Under the pieces are notes generated by a model that worked only from the letters and a program-made list of their open reading frames with translations, was not told the origin of the DNA and made no database searches. 64,000 bases of DNA from contig NZ_VZII01000008.1 in NCBI RefSeq assembly GCF_009391885.1, positions 211,603-275,602 on the forward strand, in the 5' to 3' direction. Below, piece after piece: positions 45,514 through 53,504 of this stretch (within the stretch, counting starts at the first letter, position 1; the number at the start of each line of letters is the position of its first letter). Source of the DNA: Pseudomonas sp. MN1F. GTDB lineage: Bacteria; Pseudomonadota; Gammaproteobacteria; Pseudomonadales; Pseudomonadaceae. Made by a program: the position numbers and the translations under genes.

Positions 45514-47179
45514 GGTTGATCTCCTCAAGAGTGGTGCGGCCATCACGGACCAGGTCCAGGGCCGAGGCACGCAGCAGGCGCAGGCCGCGTTGGCAGGCCA
45601 GCTGCTTGATCTGCGACAGGGGGCGGCGTTCGACGATCATCTGCCGCAGGTCGTCGTCCAGGTGCAGCAGTTCGGCAATCGCGCTGCGGCCGCGGTAGCC
45701 ACTGCCACGGCACTGGCCGCAGCCTTGGGCGCGGACGAACTTCCAAGCGGTGACCGCTGCGCGGGTCAGGCCCGAGGCGGTCAGGGTGTCGTCATCGACC
45801 TCGCACGGCGTGCAGCAGTGCGGGCAGGCCAGGCGGATCAGGCGCTGGGCCAGCACGGCGTTAAGGGCAGAGACGAAGCTGTAGGGGTCGACCTGCATCT
45901 GGCTGAAGCGGCCGATCACATCGAAAACGTTGTTGGCATGGATGGTGGTGAACACCAGGTGGCCGGTCAGCGCCGACTGCACGGCGATCTGTGCGGTGTC
46001 GGGGTCGCGGATCTCGCCGACCAGGATCTTGTCCGGGTCGTGGCGCAGGATCGAACGCAGGCCGCGGGCGAAGGTCAGGCCCTTCTTCTCGTTGACCGGA
46101 ATCTGCAGCACGCCGGGCAGTTGGTACTCGACCGGGTCTTCGATGGTGATGATCTTGTCCACGCCATGGTTGATCTCGCTGATCATGGCGTACAGGGTGG
46201 TGGTCTTGCCGCTGCCGGTGGGGCCGGTGACCAGGATCATGCCGTAGGGCTCGGCCGCCAGCCGGCGCAGGGCGCGCAAGGTTTCATCGGCAAAGCCCAG
46301 GGCTTGCAGCTGAACGCCGCTGACGCGGTCGGACAGGTCCTGCTTGTCGAGCACCCGCAGCACCGCATCCTCGCCAAAGATGCTCGGCATGATCGACACA
46401 CGGAAGTCGATCTGCCGCTCGCCAATGGCGACCTTGAAGCGGCCATCCTGAGGTACGCGCTTTTCGCCGATGTCCAGTTCGGCCATGACCTTGATGCGCG
46501 AGATCACCTGGTCGGCGAAGGCGCTGCCGCTGGCCTTGCCGGCGCCATTGAGCACGCCGTCGATGCGGTACTTGATGACCAGGCCTTGGCCGGTCATCCC
46601 CAGGTGGATATCGCTGGCGTGCTGCTTGAGGGCGTCGTACAGGGTCGAGTTGACCAGCTTCACCACCTTGCTCTGGTCTTCGCTGATGCTGGTCAGCGAC
46701 AGGCGTTGCAGCGGGTCGATCTCACCGCTGGCTTCGCCGTCATGGTCGAGGGCGTCGACGGCGTGGAAGCTTTCTTCGTGGCGGGCCAGGAAGGTGGCCA
46801 GGTCGGCAGCGTGAGCCAGGTACAGCGGCGCACCCGGCAGATTGTCGTCGATCCAGGCCAGCCGGGCGTGGTCGAAGGGGTCGGCGAATACGCCGATCAG
46901 CTCGCCGTCCTGTTCGATCAGCACGAACTCGCGCTTCAGGCACTGGGCCAGGCTGACCTTGTCGAAGCGTGGGCTGCTGGCCAGCAGGGCCTGGGTTTCC
47001 AGCACCGGATAATGCAGGGTCAGGCCAAGGCGATGGATGAAGCGGTCGGGGGTTTCGTTGGCCAGGCGCTCCAGGCAGTTGAGCAGGCGCTCGTCGCCAG
47101 CTTGCAGACGGGCCTGGGCCAGGAGTTCGCGGGGGTAGGCACTGTGCTTGCCTGCACGTGTATCGAGTACGTCTGACAT
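45497..47179 (-). CDS. GspE/PilB-type secretion ATPase
   Basis: 560 residues. An N-terminal GspE-N-like domain (about 30-150) precedes the AAA ATPase with Walker A GPTGSGKTT, an Asp box (IITIEDPVEYQLPG), Walker B (DKILVGEIRDPDTA) and His box (TGHLVFTTIHANN). The zinc motif is intact: CPHCCTPC... and CGQCRGSGYRGR. It powers pseudopilus assembly from the cytoplasm. No gene for the polytopic GspF/PilC partner is present in the operon. Confidence 0.93.
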   Translation of the reverse strand: MSDVLDTRAGKHSAYPRELLAQARLQAGDERLLNCLERLANETPDRFIHRLGLTLHYPVLETQALLASSPRFDKVSLAQCLKREFVLIEQDGELIGVFADPFDHARLAWIDDNLPGAPLYLAHAADLATFLARHEESFHAVDALDHDGEASGEIDPLQRLSLTSISEDQSKVVKLVNSTLYDALKQHASDIHLGMTGQGLVIKYRIDGVLNGAGKASGSAFADQVISRIKVMAELDIGEKRVPQDGRFKVAIGERQIDFRVSIMPSIFGEDAVLRVLDKQDLSDRVSGVQLQALGFADETLRALRRLAAEPYGMILVTGPTGSGKTTTLYAMISEINHGVDKIITIEDPVEYQLPGVLQIPVNEKKGLTFARGLRSILRHDPDKILVGEIRDPDTAQIAVQSALTGHLVFTTIHANNVFDVIGRFSQMQVDPYSFVSALNAVLAQRLIRLACPHCCTPCEVDDDTLTASGLTRAAVTAWKFVRAQGCGQCRGSGYRGRSAIAELLHLDDDLRQMIVERRPLSQIKQLACQRGLRLLRASALDLVRDGRTTLEEINRVTFI

Positions 47180-47239
47180 GGCCTGCGACTCCGCTCAGGG
47201 GCGCGTCGCAGGCTGGCTTGGCCAGGGCAGCGGGCGCCG

Positions 47240-47770
47240 CTATTCCCCGGTGAGCAGTTGTTCGTCGTCAGGTCCTGGGGGCTTGGCGCCATTACGGCGG
47301 CGATCAGCCAACACCCAGCTGCCATCGTACAACTGCAAGGGGAACGATTCGTTCCTGTTCTGGCGTCGTTCGACAAACCCTTCGGCTGGATCGTCAGTGG
47401 CCCTGCGCCGGCGCTCGATGCCCATCAGGTCGAAGATCGCGCGGGCCAGTTCCGCCAACGGGAACGGCTTGAACAGGACATGACTCACGCCAAGTTCGGC
47501 GGCTCGCTCACGGACTTCGACAGTCGGGTGGGCGGTGATCAGCACGAAATGGCACTGCCTGTTCTTGCGCACGGCCTCCAGGACCTGAAAACCCTCCATG
47601 TCGGGCAAGCGGTAATCCAGCACAATCACTTTCGGTGCCAGGCTCTGCGCCTGCTCGATACCACTGGCACCGTCGTGGGCGACGTGAACTTCCAGGCCTT
47701 GCGCCTGCAGGTACGCTTGCAGGTTCTGCGCAAGGGTCTGTTCGTCATCGACTACCAATACTCTGTTCAC
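47240..47770 (-). CDS. Stand-alone response-regulator receiver protein
   Basis: 176 residues from GTG 47770; TTG 47773 is an alternative and GGGAG lies upstream of both. Receiver domain (2-120) with VDDEQ acidic pair, phospho-acceptor Asp in VLDYRLPDMEG, Thr in ITAHPT and Lys in LFKPF. The last 55 residues are charged and hold no recognisable DNA-binding or enzymatic output (ERRQNRNESF..., SWVLADRRR). First gene of the secretion operon, 60 bp before the ATPase gene. It may act by protein contact, for example on the ATPase; that is inference. Confidence 0.87.
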   Translation of the reverse strand: MNRVLVVDDEQTLAQNLQAYLQAQGLEVHVAHDGASGIEQAQSLAPKVIVLDYRLPDMEGFQVLEAVRKNRQCHFVLITAHPTVEVRERAAELGVSHVLFKPFPLAELARAIFDLMGIERRRRATDDPAEGFVERRQNRNESFPLQLYDGSWVLADRRRNGAKPPGPDDEQLLTGE

Positions 47771-47835
47771 CAAGGTCGACTCCCAAATACTGCCCGGTTG
47801 CCCGGTTTGCGAAGTGCGGCCTCGATAAGGCTTGA

Positions 47836-47850
47836 GCAGGCTTCGTGCCA
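47836..47850 (-). promoter_or_regulatory. Sigma-54 promoter of the secretion/csgEFG operon
   Basis: On the minus strand TGGCACG-AAGC-CTGC has an exact -24 element and a -12 with one deviation (CTGC for TTGC). It ends 65 bp before the GTG at 47770. Confidence 0.78.
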
Positions 47851-47933
47851 GGCGTGAATAGTCATCTCGCACCACTGTAAGTCATTGATTTTGCTAGGCC
47901 GCGCCAGGCCCGGCAATACAGGCACAGGCCCGG

Positions 47934-47951
47934 TTCCCCACATCCGGGGAA
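47934..47951. promoter_or_regulatory. CCCC-N6-GGGG palindrome, promoter-proximal copy
   Basis: TTCCCCACATCCGGGGAA is an 18-bp inverted repeat about 84 bp upstream of the sigma-54 promoter at 47836-47850. Its companion lies 44 bp further upstream, about four helical turns. No T-tract follows on either strand, so a terminator is less likely. Confidence 0.68.
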
Positions 47952-47977
47952 GGTGATGGCACTTTGCCAAACCGGTA

Positions 47978-47995
47978 TTCCCCAGCATTGGGGAA
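47978..47995. promoter_or_regulatory. CCCC-N6-GGGG palindrome, distal copy
   Basis: TTCCCCAGCATTGGGGAA shares TTCCCC and GGGGAA arms with the copy at 47934-47951 but has a different centre. It lies in the gap between the last mnx operon gene (48011) and the secretion operon. The 47771-48010 gap holds nothing else beyond the promoter. Confidence 0.68.
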
Positions 47996-48010
47996 ACCCA
48001 TTCGAGGGCC

Positions 48011-48652
48011 TCAGTCGGCGATTTCCACTGTAGCGGATTCGCGCAAACGTTGGCGCACGGATTGGCGCGCCTGCGCCTGCAATTGGCCGATGAGCGCAGC
48101 CTTGGCCAGCGCCAGGCCCGGTTCGGGTATGACCGACGTACTATCACTTTGGTTCTGCGCTCCTTGCAGGATTTGCCGGTTGGCCTGGTAGAACGCCGCG
48201 ACTTCGGCCTGGCTGGGCTCGTCTACCGCGCTGAGCTGGGCGTACACCTGCTGCGCGGCCATTTCGTGGCGCACGTAGTCAGCGTACTCCGCCCGATCGA
48301 ATCCTGCATCTGCAAGGCGCCTTTCGAACAGTGCCGGGCTGCCGAAGGCTGCTTCGATTTCACCTACCTGCATTGCTATCTGCTCATCACTGATGTGAAT
48401 GCCCTGGCGCTGGGATTCCTGCCAGAGCAATTCCTTGTCGATCAGCTCGTCCAGTGCTTGCACGCGCAGGCGCTTGTACAGCGTCGGGTTGCGGATGCTG
48501 GCCACTGCCCTGCCCTGGGCTTCCAGGTACTCGGTGAAATAGCGCTCCAGGCGCATCAGGTCGATATCCACGCCGTTGACCCGCGCAGCGGGCACGTCGG
48601 CCCAGCTCGCCTTGGCGATCACCAGCAGCAGGCACAGCAACAGGATACGCAT
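48011..48652 (-). CDS. SurA-N/peptidyl-prolyl isomerase-like periplasmic protein
   Basis: 213 residues. The ATG at 48652 has GGAGG 5 nt upstream; a GTG at 48658 is an alternative. A signal peptide (MRILLLCLLLVIAKASWA) precedes a helical SurA_N-like chaperone domain (LIDKELLWQESQRQGIHISDEQIAMQVGEIE, YADYVRHEMAAQQVY). No rotamase domain is visible, so it is probably a chaperone alone. Last gene of the mnxG operon; it may help fold or deliver the oxidase. Confidence 0.78.
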   Translation of the reverse strand: MRILLLCLLLVIAKASWADVPAARVNGVDIDLMRLERYFTEYLEAQGRAVASIRNPTLYKRLRVQALDELIDKELLWQESQRQGIHISDEQIAMQVGEIEAAFGSPALFERRLADAGFDRAEYADYVRHEMAAQQVYAQLSAVDEPSQAEVAAFYQANRQILQGAQNQSDSTSVIPEPGLALAKAALIGQLQAQARQSVRQRLRESATVEIAD

Positions 48653-48664
48653 GGCCACCTCCGC

Positions 48665-50182
48665 TCAAGGGCTGTCCGGCACTGGCCGGTACGGGGCAAC
48701 AGCGGTAAAGCGAGGCCCGGGCAGCGCCACCGCGACGACATGGGCACCGGCCATGCCCTGGCGGCGGCCGGGGCCGAAGCCCAGCGCCGGGGTCAGGCCG
48801 GTGTCGACATCGTGCAGGCCCTCCAGGGCGGCCACCAGCTGTTCGCGGCTGGCATCGCGGCCAATCTGCTTCAGGGCCTCGGACAACAGCCGCAGGGCGC
48901 ACAGGGTGCTGACCTGCAACGACGCCTGGCGCGGGTCGAGGCCCTGGCGCTGTTGCAGGCCGGCCAGGGTCGCCATGCCCTGCTCGGTCCAGTCGCCCGG
49001 CACGAACGGATAGGCCAGGAACACCCGTTGCGACCATTGTGCTGGCAAGCCGGCCAGCGCTGCCGCCACCTGGCTGGAGGCGGCGAACAGGTAGGGCTCA
49101 CGACCTTCGGCCTGGAGCGCCTGGGCCAACTCGGCAAAAGCCTGGGCACGGCCGATGAAGACGATGCCCTGGCCTTCGACGGCCTGGCCGTCAAAGGCCT
49201 GGATCGGTGCTGGCGTCCAGCCTTGCTGACGCAACCGTTCGCGCACCTGCTCGGCCAATACAGCCTGATCGTTGCCGGCGTACACCACGCGCAAGCCGTC
49301 GGGTGCCAGGCCCAGGGCGCCCTTGGCATGGGCGGCCAGGCTCAGCAATTGGCTAGCAATACCCGGCAAGGGGTCGAAAATCTGTGAACTGCCCCCGCTG
49401 CGCGGCGTGCTGCCGATCAACGGCACACCCCGTTGTTCGAGCAGTGTCGGCAGTTGCTGATCGAGCATGGGCGCCAGCGGCGTAATCAAGCTGAACACCT
49501 GCTCCTGATCCAGCAGGCGCTGCAAGGCGCGCTCGGCGCTGGCCTGATCGGTGCCAGTATCGGCCACCACCAGTTGCAGGCGTCGGCCATGAATGCCGCC
49601 CTGCTGGTTGATCTGCGCCACGCCATCCTCCAGCACGGCACGCACGACATGCCCGGCGCCTGCCAGCGGGCCATTGGTTGGGAGCAAGGTGCCCAGGCGC
49701 AGCACGCCGTCCTCCACGCCGGGGTCGCGTTCTTCACCCAGGCGTTTGAGGTAGGCCGTGAGGTTGCGCTGGTCAGCCAGGGTCAGTTCGAAGCGCGGCA
49801 TGGCCGGGTCCAGCCGCTGGCCCGCCGGATCGACGCCGTGCTGGATGGCGCGGGCCAGCGTGCCGTCGCTGTAGGCCGGGTAGCGGCGACCGTTGCTTTG
49901 CCGCTCGCCCTGCCCCAGCGCCAGGCGCTGCCAATCGAGGCTGGGTGGGCGTAGCCCGCCTTCGGCGCGCCCGCGCCCATCAAGGCCGTGGCAGCTGGCG
50001 CAGGGCAGCACGCTGGCGGGCACGCTCATGTCGCTGGCGCCGACGCGCGCCAGCAACTGTGCATCGCTGCTCGACACCCCGTCCCGGTACAGGCGCTTGC
50101 CGGCCTGTTCATTCGGCGTGAGGTCGAGCGCCAGCGCCGGGCCACAAAGGGCCACGCTGAGCAGCATTGCCCAGGGCTTCAT
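48665..50182 (-). CDS. Cytochrome c fused to branched-chain-type periplasmic binding domain
   Basis: 505 residues. After a signal peptide (ending ALA) a class I cytochrome c occupies about 20-145, with haem site CASCH and a candidate Met ligand in DPAMPRFELT. Residues about 155-490 form a LivJ-like type 1 periplasmic binding fold (LRLGTLLPTNGPLAGAG, QGGIHGRRLQLVVADTG, RVVYAGND). The fusion is unusual. It could accept electrons in the periplasm while sensing a small ligand. Stands 3 bp after the second SCO gene in the mnx operon. Confidence 0.85.
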   Translation of the reverse strand: MKPWAMLLSVALCGPALALDLTPNEQAGKRLYRDGVSSSDAQLLARVGASDMSVPASVLPCASCHGLDGRGRAEGGLRPPSLDWQRLALGQGERQSNGRRYPAYSDGTLARAIQHGVDPAGQRLDPAMPRFELTLADQRNLTAYLKRLGEERDPGVEDGVLRLGTLLPTNGPLAGAGHVVRAVLEDGVAQINQQGGIHGRRLQLVVADTGTDQASAERALQRLLDQEQVFSLITPLAPMLDQQLPTLLEQRGVPLIGSTPRSGGSSQIFDPLPGIASQLLSLAAHAKGALGLAPDGLRVVYAGNDQAVLAEQVRERLRQQGWTPAPIQAFDGQAVEGQGIVFIGRAQAFAELAQALQAEGREPYLFAASSQVAAALAGLPAQWSQRVFLAYPFVPGDWTEQGMATLAGLQQRQGLDPRQASLQVSTLCALRLLSEALKQIGRDASREQLVAALEGLHDVDTGLTPALGFGPGRRQGMAGAHVVAVALPGPRFTAVAPYRPVPDSP

Positions 50183-50185
50183 CGC

Positions 50186-50848
50186 TCAGCGCCCAGCCAG
50201 CGGTTGCGCCAGCAGCTGCATGCGCTGGGCGATGGCGGCGGGTGGTGCATCCGGGCGGATCTTGCTCCAGCGCTTGCCGGCCACGTCACCGGCGATCAGC
50301 TGGGTCGAGTGCTGCTCGGGGCTGGGCAGGAACTGGCCGATACGCCCCAGCACTCGATCGACATCGGCCTTGTCACCGGTGAGGAACAGCCAGTTGGCGC
50401 TGTCCACGCCTTGCTTCTCGGCGAAGGCCTTGAGCGCTGCCGGGGTGTCGTTGAGCGGGTCGCTGCTGATCGACACGAAGGTCACCTGGCTGGCCAGCTC
50501 CGGCCCCATGGCATCGCGCACGTCACGCAGCTTGCGGGTGATCAGCGGGCAGGCATCGGTGCAGTGGGTGAAGATCACGTTGAGCATCACCACCTTGTCC
50601 TTGAGCACATCGCTGTAGAAGCGCAGTTCGCGGCCGTTCTGGTCCTTGAGCACGGTGTCGGTGAACCAGGTCTGCGCATCGCGGGTACCGCCGCCGCTGG
50701 CCATGGCCGGCGGTGCCGGTTGTGGGCTGGGCGCCTGCGGCCCATGGCCCTCGTGGGCGAACGCCACCGAGCTGAGGATCCACAGTACGGCCACCAGGGC
50801 CAGCCAGTCGGTGCTGCGCATCGTGGTGTGGCGGGCTGCGCTGCTCAT
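50186..50848 (-). CDS. SCO1/SenC copper-delivery protein (second copy)
   Basis: 220 residues with an N-terminal signal or anchor helix ending SSVAFA. The thioredoxin-like SCO fold has copper-binding FTHCTDACPL (CxxxC) and distal His in EQHSTQLIAGD. SCO proteins insert copper into oxidases in the periplasm; here the likely client is the multicopper oxidase of the same operon. Start overlaps the first SCO gene by 4 bp. Confidence 0.92.
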   Translation of the reverse strand: MSSAARHTTMRSTDWLALVAVLWILSSVAFAHEGHGPQAPSPQPAPPAMASGGGTRDAQTWFTDTVLKDQNGRELRFYSDVLKDKVVMLNVIFTHCTDACPLITRKLRDVRDAMGPELASQVTFVSISSDPLNDTPAALKAFAEKQGVDSANWLFLTGDKADVDRVLGRIGQFLPSPEQHSTQLIAGDVAGKRWSKIRPDAPPAAIAQRMQLLAQPLAGR

Positions 50849-51501
50849 GGCTGCACCTCACTGTGTTCGGCAATGGCGGTGCTCTTGGCGTGCACCCGGC
50901 GGGCACTCAGGCGGTTGATTTCCTCCACCAGCATGGCCGGGTCGGTGAAGCCGTAGTAGCGGGTCCAGTGGCCCGTGCGGCCATCCCCCACCAGGATCAG
51001 CGGCGGATGCTGGCTGAGGTCGGCACTGAAGCTGCCCAGGCCCTTGAGGGTTTCGGTAATGGCATACTGCGAGCCGGTCAACCAGCTCCAGCCCGGGCCA
51101 TGCTGGAACGCCTTGGCGTAATGCTGCAGGCGCTTGGCGTCGTCACGCTGCGGGTCGACACTGATCGACACCAGCTGGATCTCCTCGCCCACGCGCCCTC
51201 CCAACTGTTGCTGGACCTTGCCCATGATCGACGACACCACCGGGCACACCGTGGTGCAGCTGGTGTAGATGAAGCCCATGACCACCAGGCGCTCGCCTAC
51301 CAGGTCCTGCTCCAGGCGCACCGGCATGCCATCCTGGTTGAGCAGCGGAACATCGACAAAGCGCACGCTGGCCTTCTCCTGGTGCGCTGCCGGCGGCTGC
51401 CCGGCGTGGCCGTCGTGGTCATGGCCGGCATGGGCCAGGGCCAGGTTGCTGGCCAATGCCAGGCTCAGGGCAAGCAGCTGGAAAGAATGCTTGGCGTTCA
51501 T
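50845..51501 (-). CDS. SCO1/SenC copper-delivery protein (first copy)
   Basis: 218 residues with a signal peptide (ending LALA) and an H-x-G-H-D-x-D-G-H stretch after it that could hold copper. The CxxxC motif is YTSCTTVCPV and the distal His is in DLSQHPPLILVGD. The His-rich N-terminal stretch is absent from the second copy apart from HEGHG, suggesting distinct roles. Overlaps the propeller gene by 4 bp. Confidence 0.92.
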   Translation of the reverse strand: MNAKHSFQLLALSLALASNLALAHAGHDHDGHAGQPPAAHQEKASVRFVDVPLLNQDGMPVRLEQDLVGERLVVMGFIYTSCTTVCPVVSSIMGKVQQQLGGRVGEEIQLVSISVDPQRDDAKRLQHYAKAFQHGPGWSWLTGSQYAITETLKGLGSFSADLSQHPPLILVGDGRTGHWTRYYGFTDPAMLVEEINRLSARRVHAKSTAIAEHSEVQP

Positions 51502-53486
51502 CGCACATGCCTCACTTCGGTCTGGGAAGCGGTAGCCGCCGCGGCGGGCAGCACGCGCAGGCTGGTGTAGTTTTCTTCGGCGAACTTGCGCCCGAGCGAG
51601 GGTGACTGCACATGCAGGTACCAGGCTCCGGCTTCGGGCAGGGTCAGCGCCGCCTGGTACACGCCCTCACCCACCTCTTCGAGCGGCAGGTTGCGCGGCA
51701 GCGACGAAGGCGCCAGGAAGTAGCGCAGGGTCAGGTCGCCCAGGCCCACCCGTGGCCGGCCGTCGTCGCCGACGATGCGCACCTTGGCGGTGAACACCGT
51801 TTGCTGCGGCATGGGCTGGTCAAGGCCGATGAACTCGGCATGCGCCCCCCGGCGCTTGCTCGCATCCGGTGCGGCAGCCACCTCGGTGCTGAAGCAGTGG
51901 ATGATCTGTGGCTGGTTGAGCAGGAAGGCCACATCGAACGTGCCCGCCGCCGGCATCTTCACTGTCGAGCCATACACCCCCGGTGCCAGCTCGCGCAGGC
52001 TGCGGTCGATGACCAGGGTCGCGCGAGCCTGGTGGCCACGGTTGTTGTAGCCGGACATCGGGGCGTTCATGCCCTCGGCATAGAAGTAGGTGGTGTTGTC
52101 CACCGGGTTGACCACGAATACCGAGTTGTCGTCACGCGACACCGACAACCCCTGGGCCAGTGGCAGGTCACCGGCCTGGCGTGGCGCAGCGGGGCCGGCG
52201 TCGAAGCCCTGCACGATCGGCTGGCGCCCTTCGCCCAGGCTGCTCAGGTTGATCATGCTGACCTTGGGCGAGGCCAGGCCACGGATGTAGGCATAGCCTT
52301 TGGTGAAGGTCAGCTGGTACGGTTCGGCCGCCACCGGAACACGGTGGATCAGCTTGTCGGTACTGGCATCGATCACCAGGGCCTGGTTGTCCAGGGTGTT
52401 GAGCACGATGCCGTAGCGGCCATCGCCGCTGAAGCGCATCGGCCCGAGGCCCTGCTCGGCCTTGACGATGTGGCGCAGCAGATGGCTGCGGGCATCGATC
52501 ACCCGCACCGTGCCCTCTTCACCGTCAGCCACGTAAACCGCCTGGGACAGCGCCGAGTAGGCCACCGACAGCGGGTGCGGGCCGACCTCCAGGGTTTTTA
52601 CCAGGCGCATCTGAACGATGTCGATGACGCTCAGGGTGCCGCCATCGCGGTTGCTGACAAAGGCGTAGCGCGAGTCGGCGCTGAAGGCGATTTCGTGGTG
52701 CCCGGAGCCGGTGGCGAAGGACTTCAGGGTGCTGCGTGAGGGGACGTCGATCACCGTCACCCCGCCTTTGGCCGGGTCGCTGCTGTTGTTGCCGACCCAC
52801 AGCCGCTGCTGGTCTGGCTGCATGGCCACGCGCACCGGCGACTCGCCGGCGTCCAGGGTGGCCACGCGGGTGAAGGTCTCGGTATCGATCACCGCCACCT
52901 GGCCACGCTCCGGGATCGACACGAATACCTGCTTGTCGTCGCTGCTGGCCGTCCAGTCCATGGGCCGGCCCGGCAGGTCGATGCGCGCCAGGGTGCTGGT
53001 AATGCCACCCACCGACACGGTCGGGTCGATCACGGTCAGGCTGGCGTCCTTGTTCAGCACCAGCAGGAAGTAACTGTTCAGGTCCAGCAACGGCCGTGCA
53101 CCAATGCTGCTTTTGAGGAACAGCGCAACGCGGGCCTTGCAGCTCTGGTCACGGTTGCCGCCTTCGAGCGGTGCCGCCTGCGCCGGGTCGATCCAGGCGC
53201 CCGGCGCCATGCCCGACAGCGGCTGGCCGCTGGCCTGGTCGGTGACCTTGAAGCGGATGTTGGCAAAGGCCCCTTCGCGCAGATCGCCGCCGGCCAATGG
53301 CCGCGCCTCGAACTCCACCGTCACGCCATCGCGGCTGAGCCGGTGCAGGCCCTGCAGGTCGGCAGGCTCCTGCAGCAGTTCGCGCGGGTCGCACCAGAGT
53401 TTTTCATAAGCCATCCCCAGGCCGATCAGCGCCGCCCCCAGCACTACCCCCAGTACTGCGGGCCGAGTCTTGTTGTTCTTGTACAT
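51498..53486 (-). CDS. YVTN-type beta-propeller protein of the mnx operon
   Basis: 662 residues with a single N-terminal helix (VLGVVLGAALIGLGMAY). About seven propeller repeats with YVTN/NHL-like blades span 130-460: VFVSIPERGQVAVIDTET, LWVGNNSSDP, AFVSNRDGGTLSVIDI, VYVADGEEGTVRVIDA. The C-terminal 200 residues are beta-sandwich-like and include a His/Cys site (IIHCFSTE). It lies directly after mnxG (18 bp gap) and probably serves as an accessory or scaffold to the oxidase. Biochemical role unknown. Confidence 0.82.
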   Translation of the reverse strand: MYKNNKTRPAVLGVVLGAALIGLGMAYEKLWCDPRELLQEPADLQGLHRLSRDGVTVEFEARPLAGGDLREGAFANIRFKVTDQASGQPLSGMAPGAWIDPAQAAPLEGGNRDQSCKARVALFLKSSIGARPLLDLNSYFLLVLNKDASLTVIDPTVSVGGITSTLARIDLPGRPMDWTASSDDKQVFVSIPERGQVAVIDTETFTRVATLDAGESPVRVAMQPDQQRLWVGNNSSDPAKGGVTVIDVPSRSTLKSFATGSGHHEIAFSADSRYAFVSNRDGGTLSVIDIVQMRLVKTLEVGPHPLSVAYSALSQAVYVADGEEGTVRVIDARSHLLRHIVKAEQGLGPMRFSGDGRYGIVLNTLDNQALVIDASTDKLIHRVPVAAEPYQLTFTKGYAYIRGLASPKVSMINLSSLGEGRQPIVQGFDAGPAAPRQAGDLPLAQGLSVSRDDNSVFVVNPVDNTTYFYAEGMNAPMSGYNNRGHQARATLVIDRSLRELAPGVYGSTVKMPAAGTFDVAFLLNQPQIIHCFSTEVAAAPDASKRRGAHAEFIGLDQPMPQQTVFTAKVRIVGDDGRPRVGLGDLTLRYFLAPSSLPRNLPLEEVGEGVYQAALTLPEAGAWYLHVQSPSLGRKFAEENYTSLRVLPAAAATASQTEVRHVR

Positions 53487-53504
53487 GCTCGCGCTCCCCT
53501 TCCC

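Noticed and set aside
45514..45570. ATG start at 45543 for the PilM-like gene
   Set aside because: It lacks a ribosome site and would extend the overlap into the ATPase; the GTG at 45513 has GAGGAG at ideal spacing.
47934..47995. The TTCCCC/GGGGAA palindromes read as transcription terminators of the mnx operon
   Set aside because: No T-tract follows on either strand, the centre sequences vary, and copies also occur upstream of two other sigma-54 promoters, which a terminator role would not explain.
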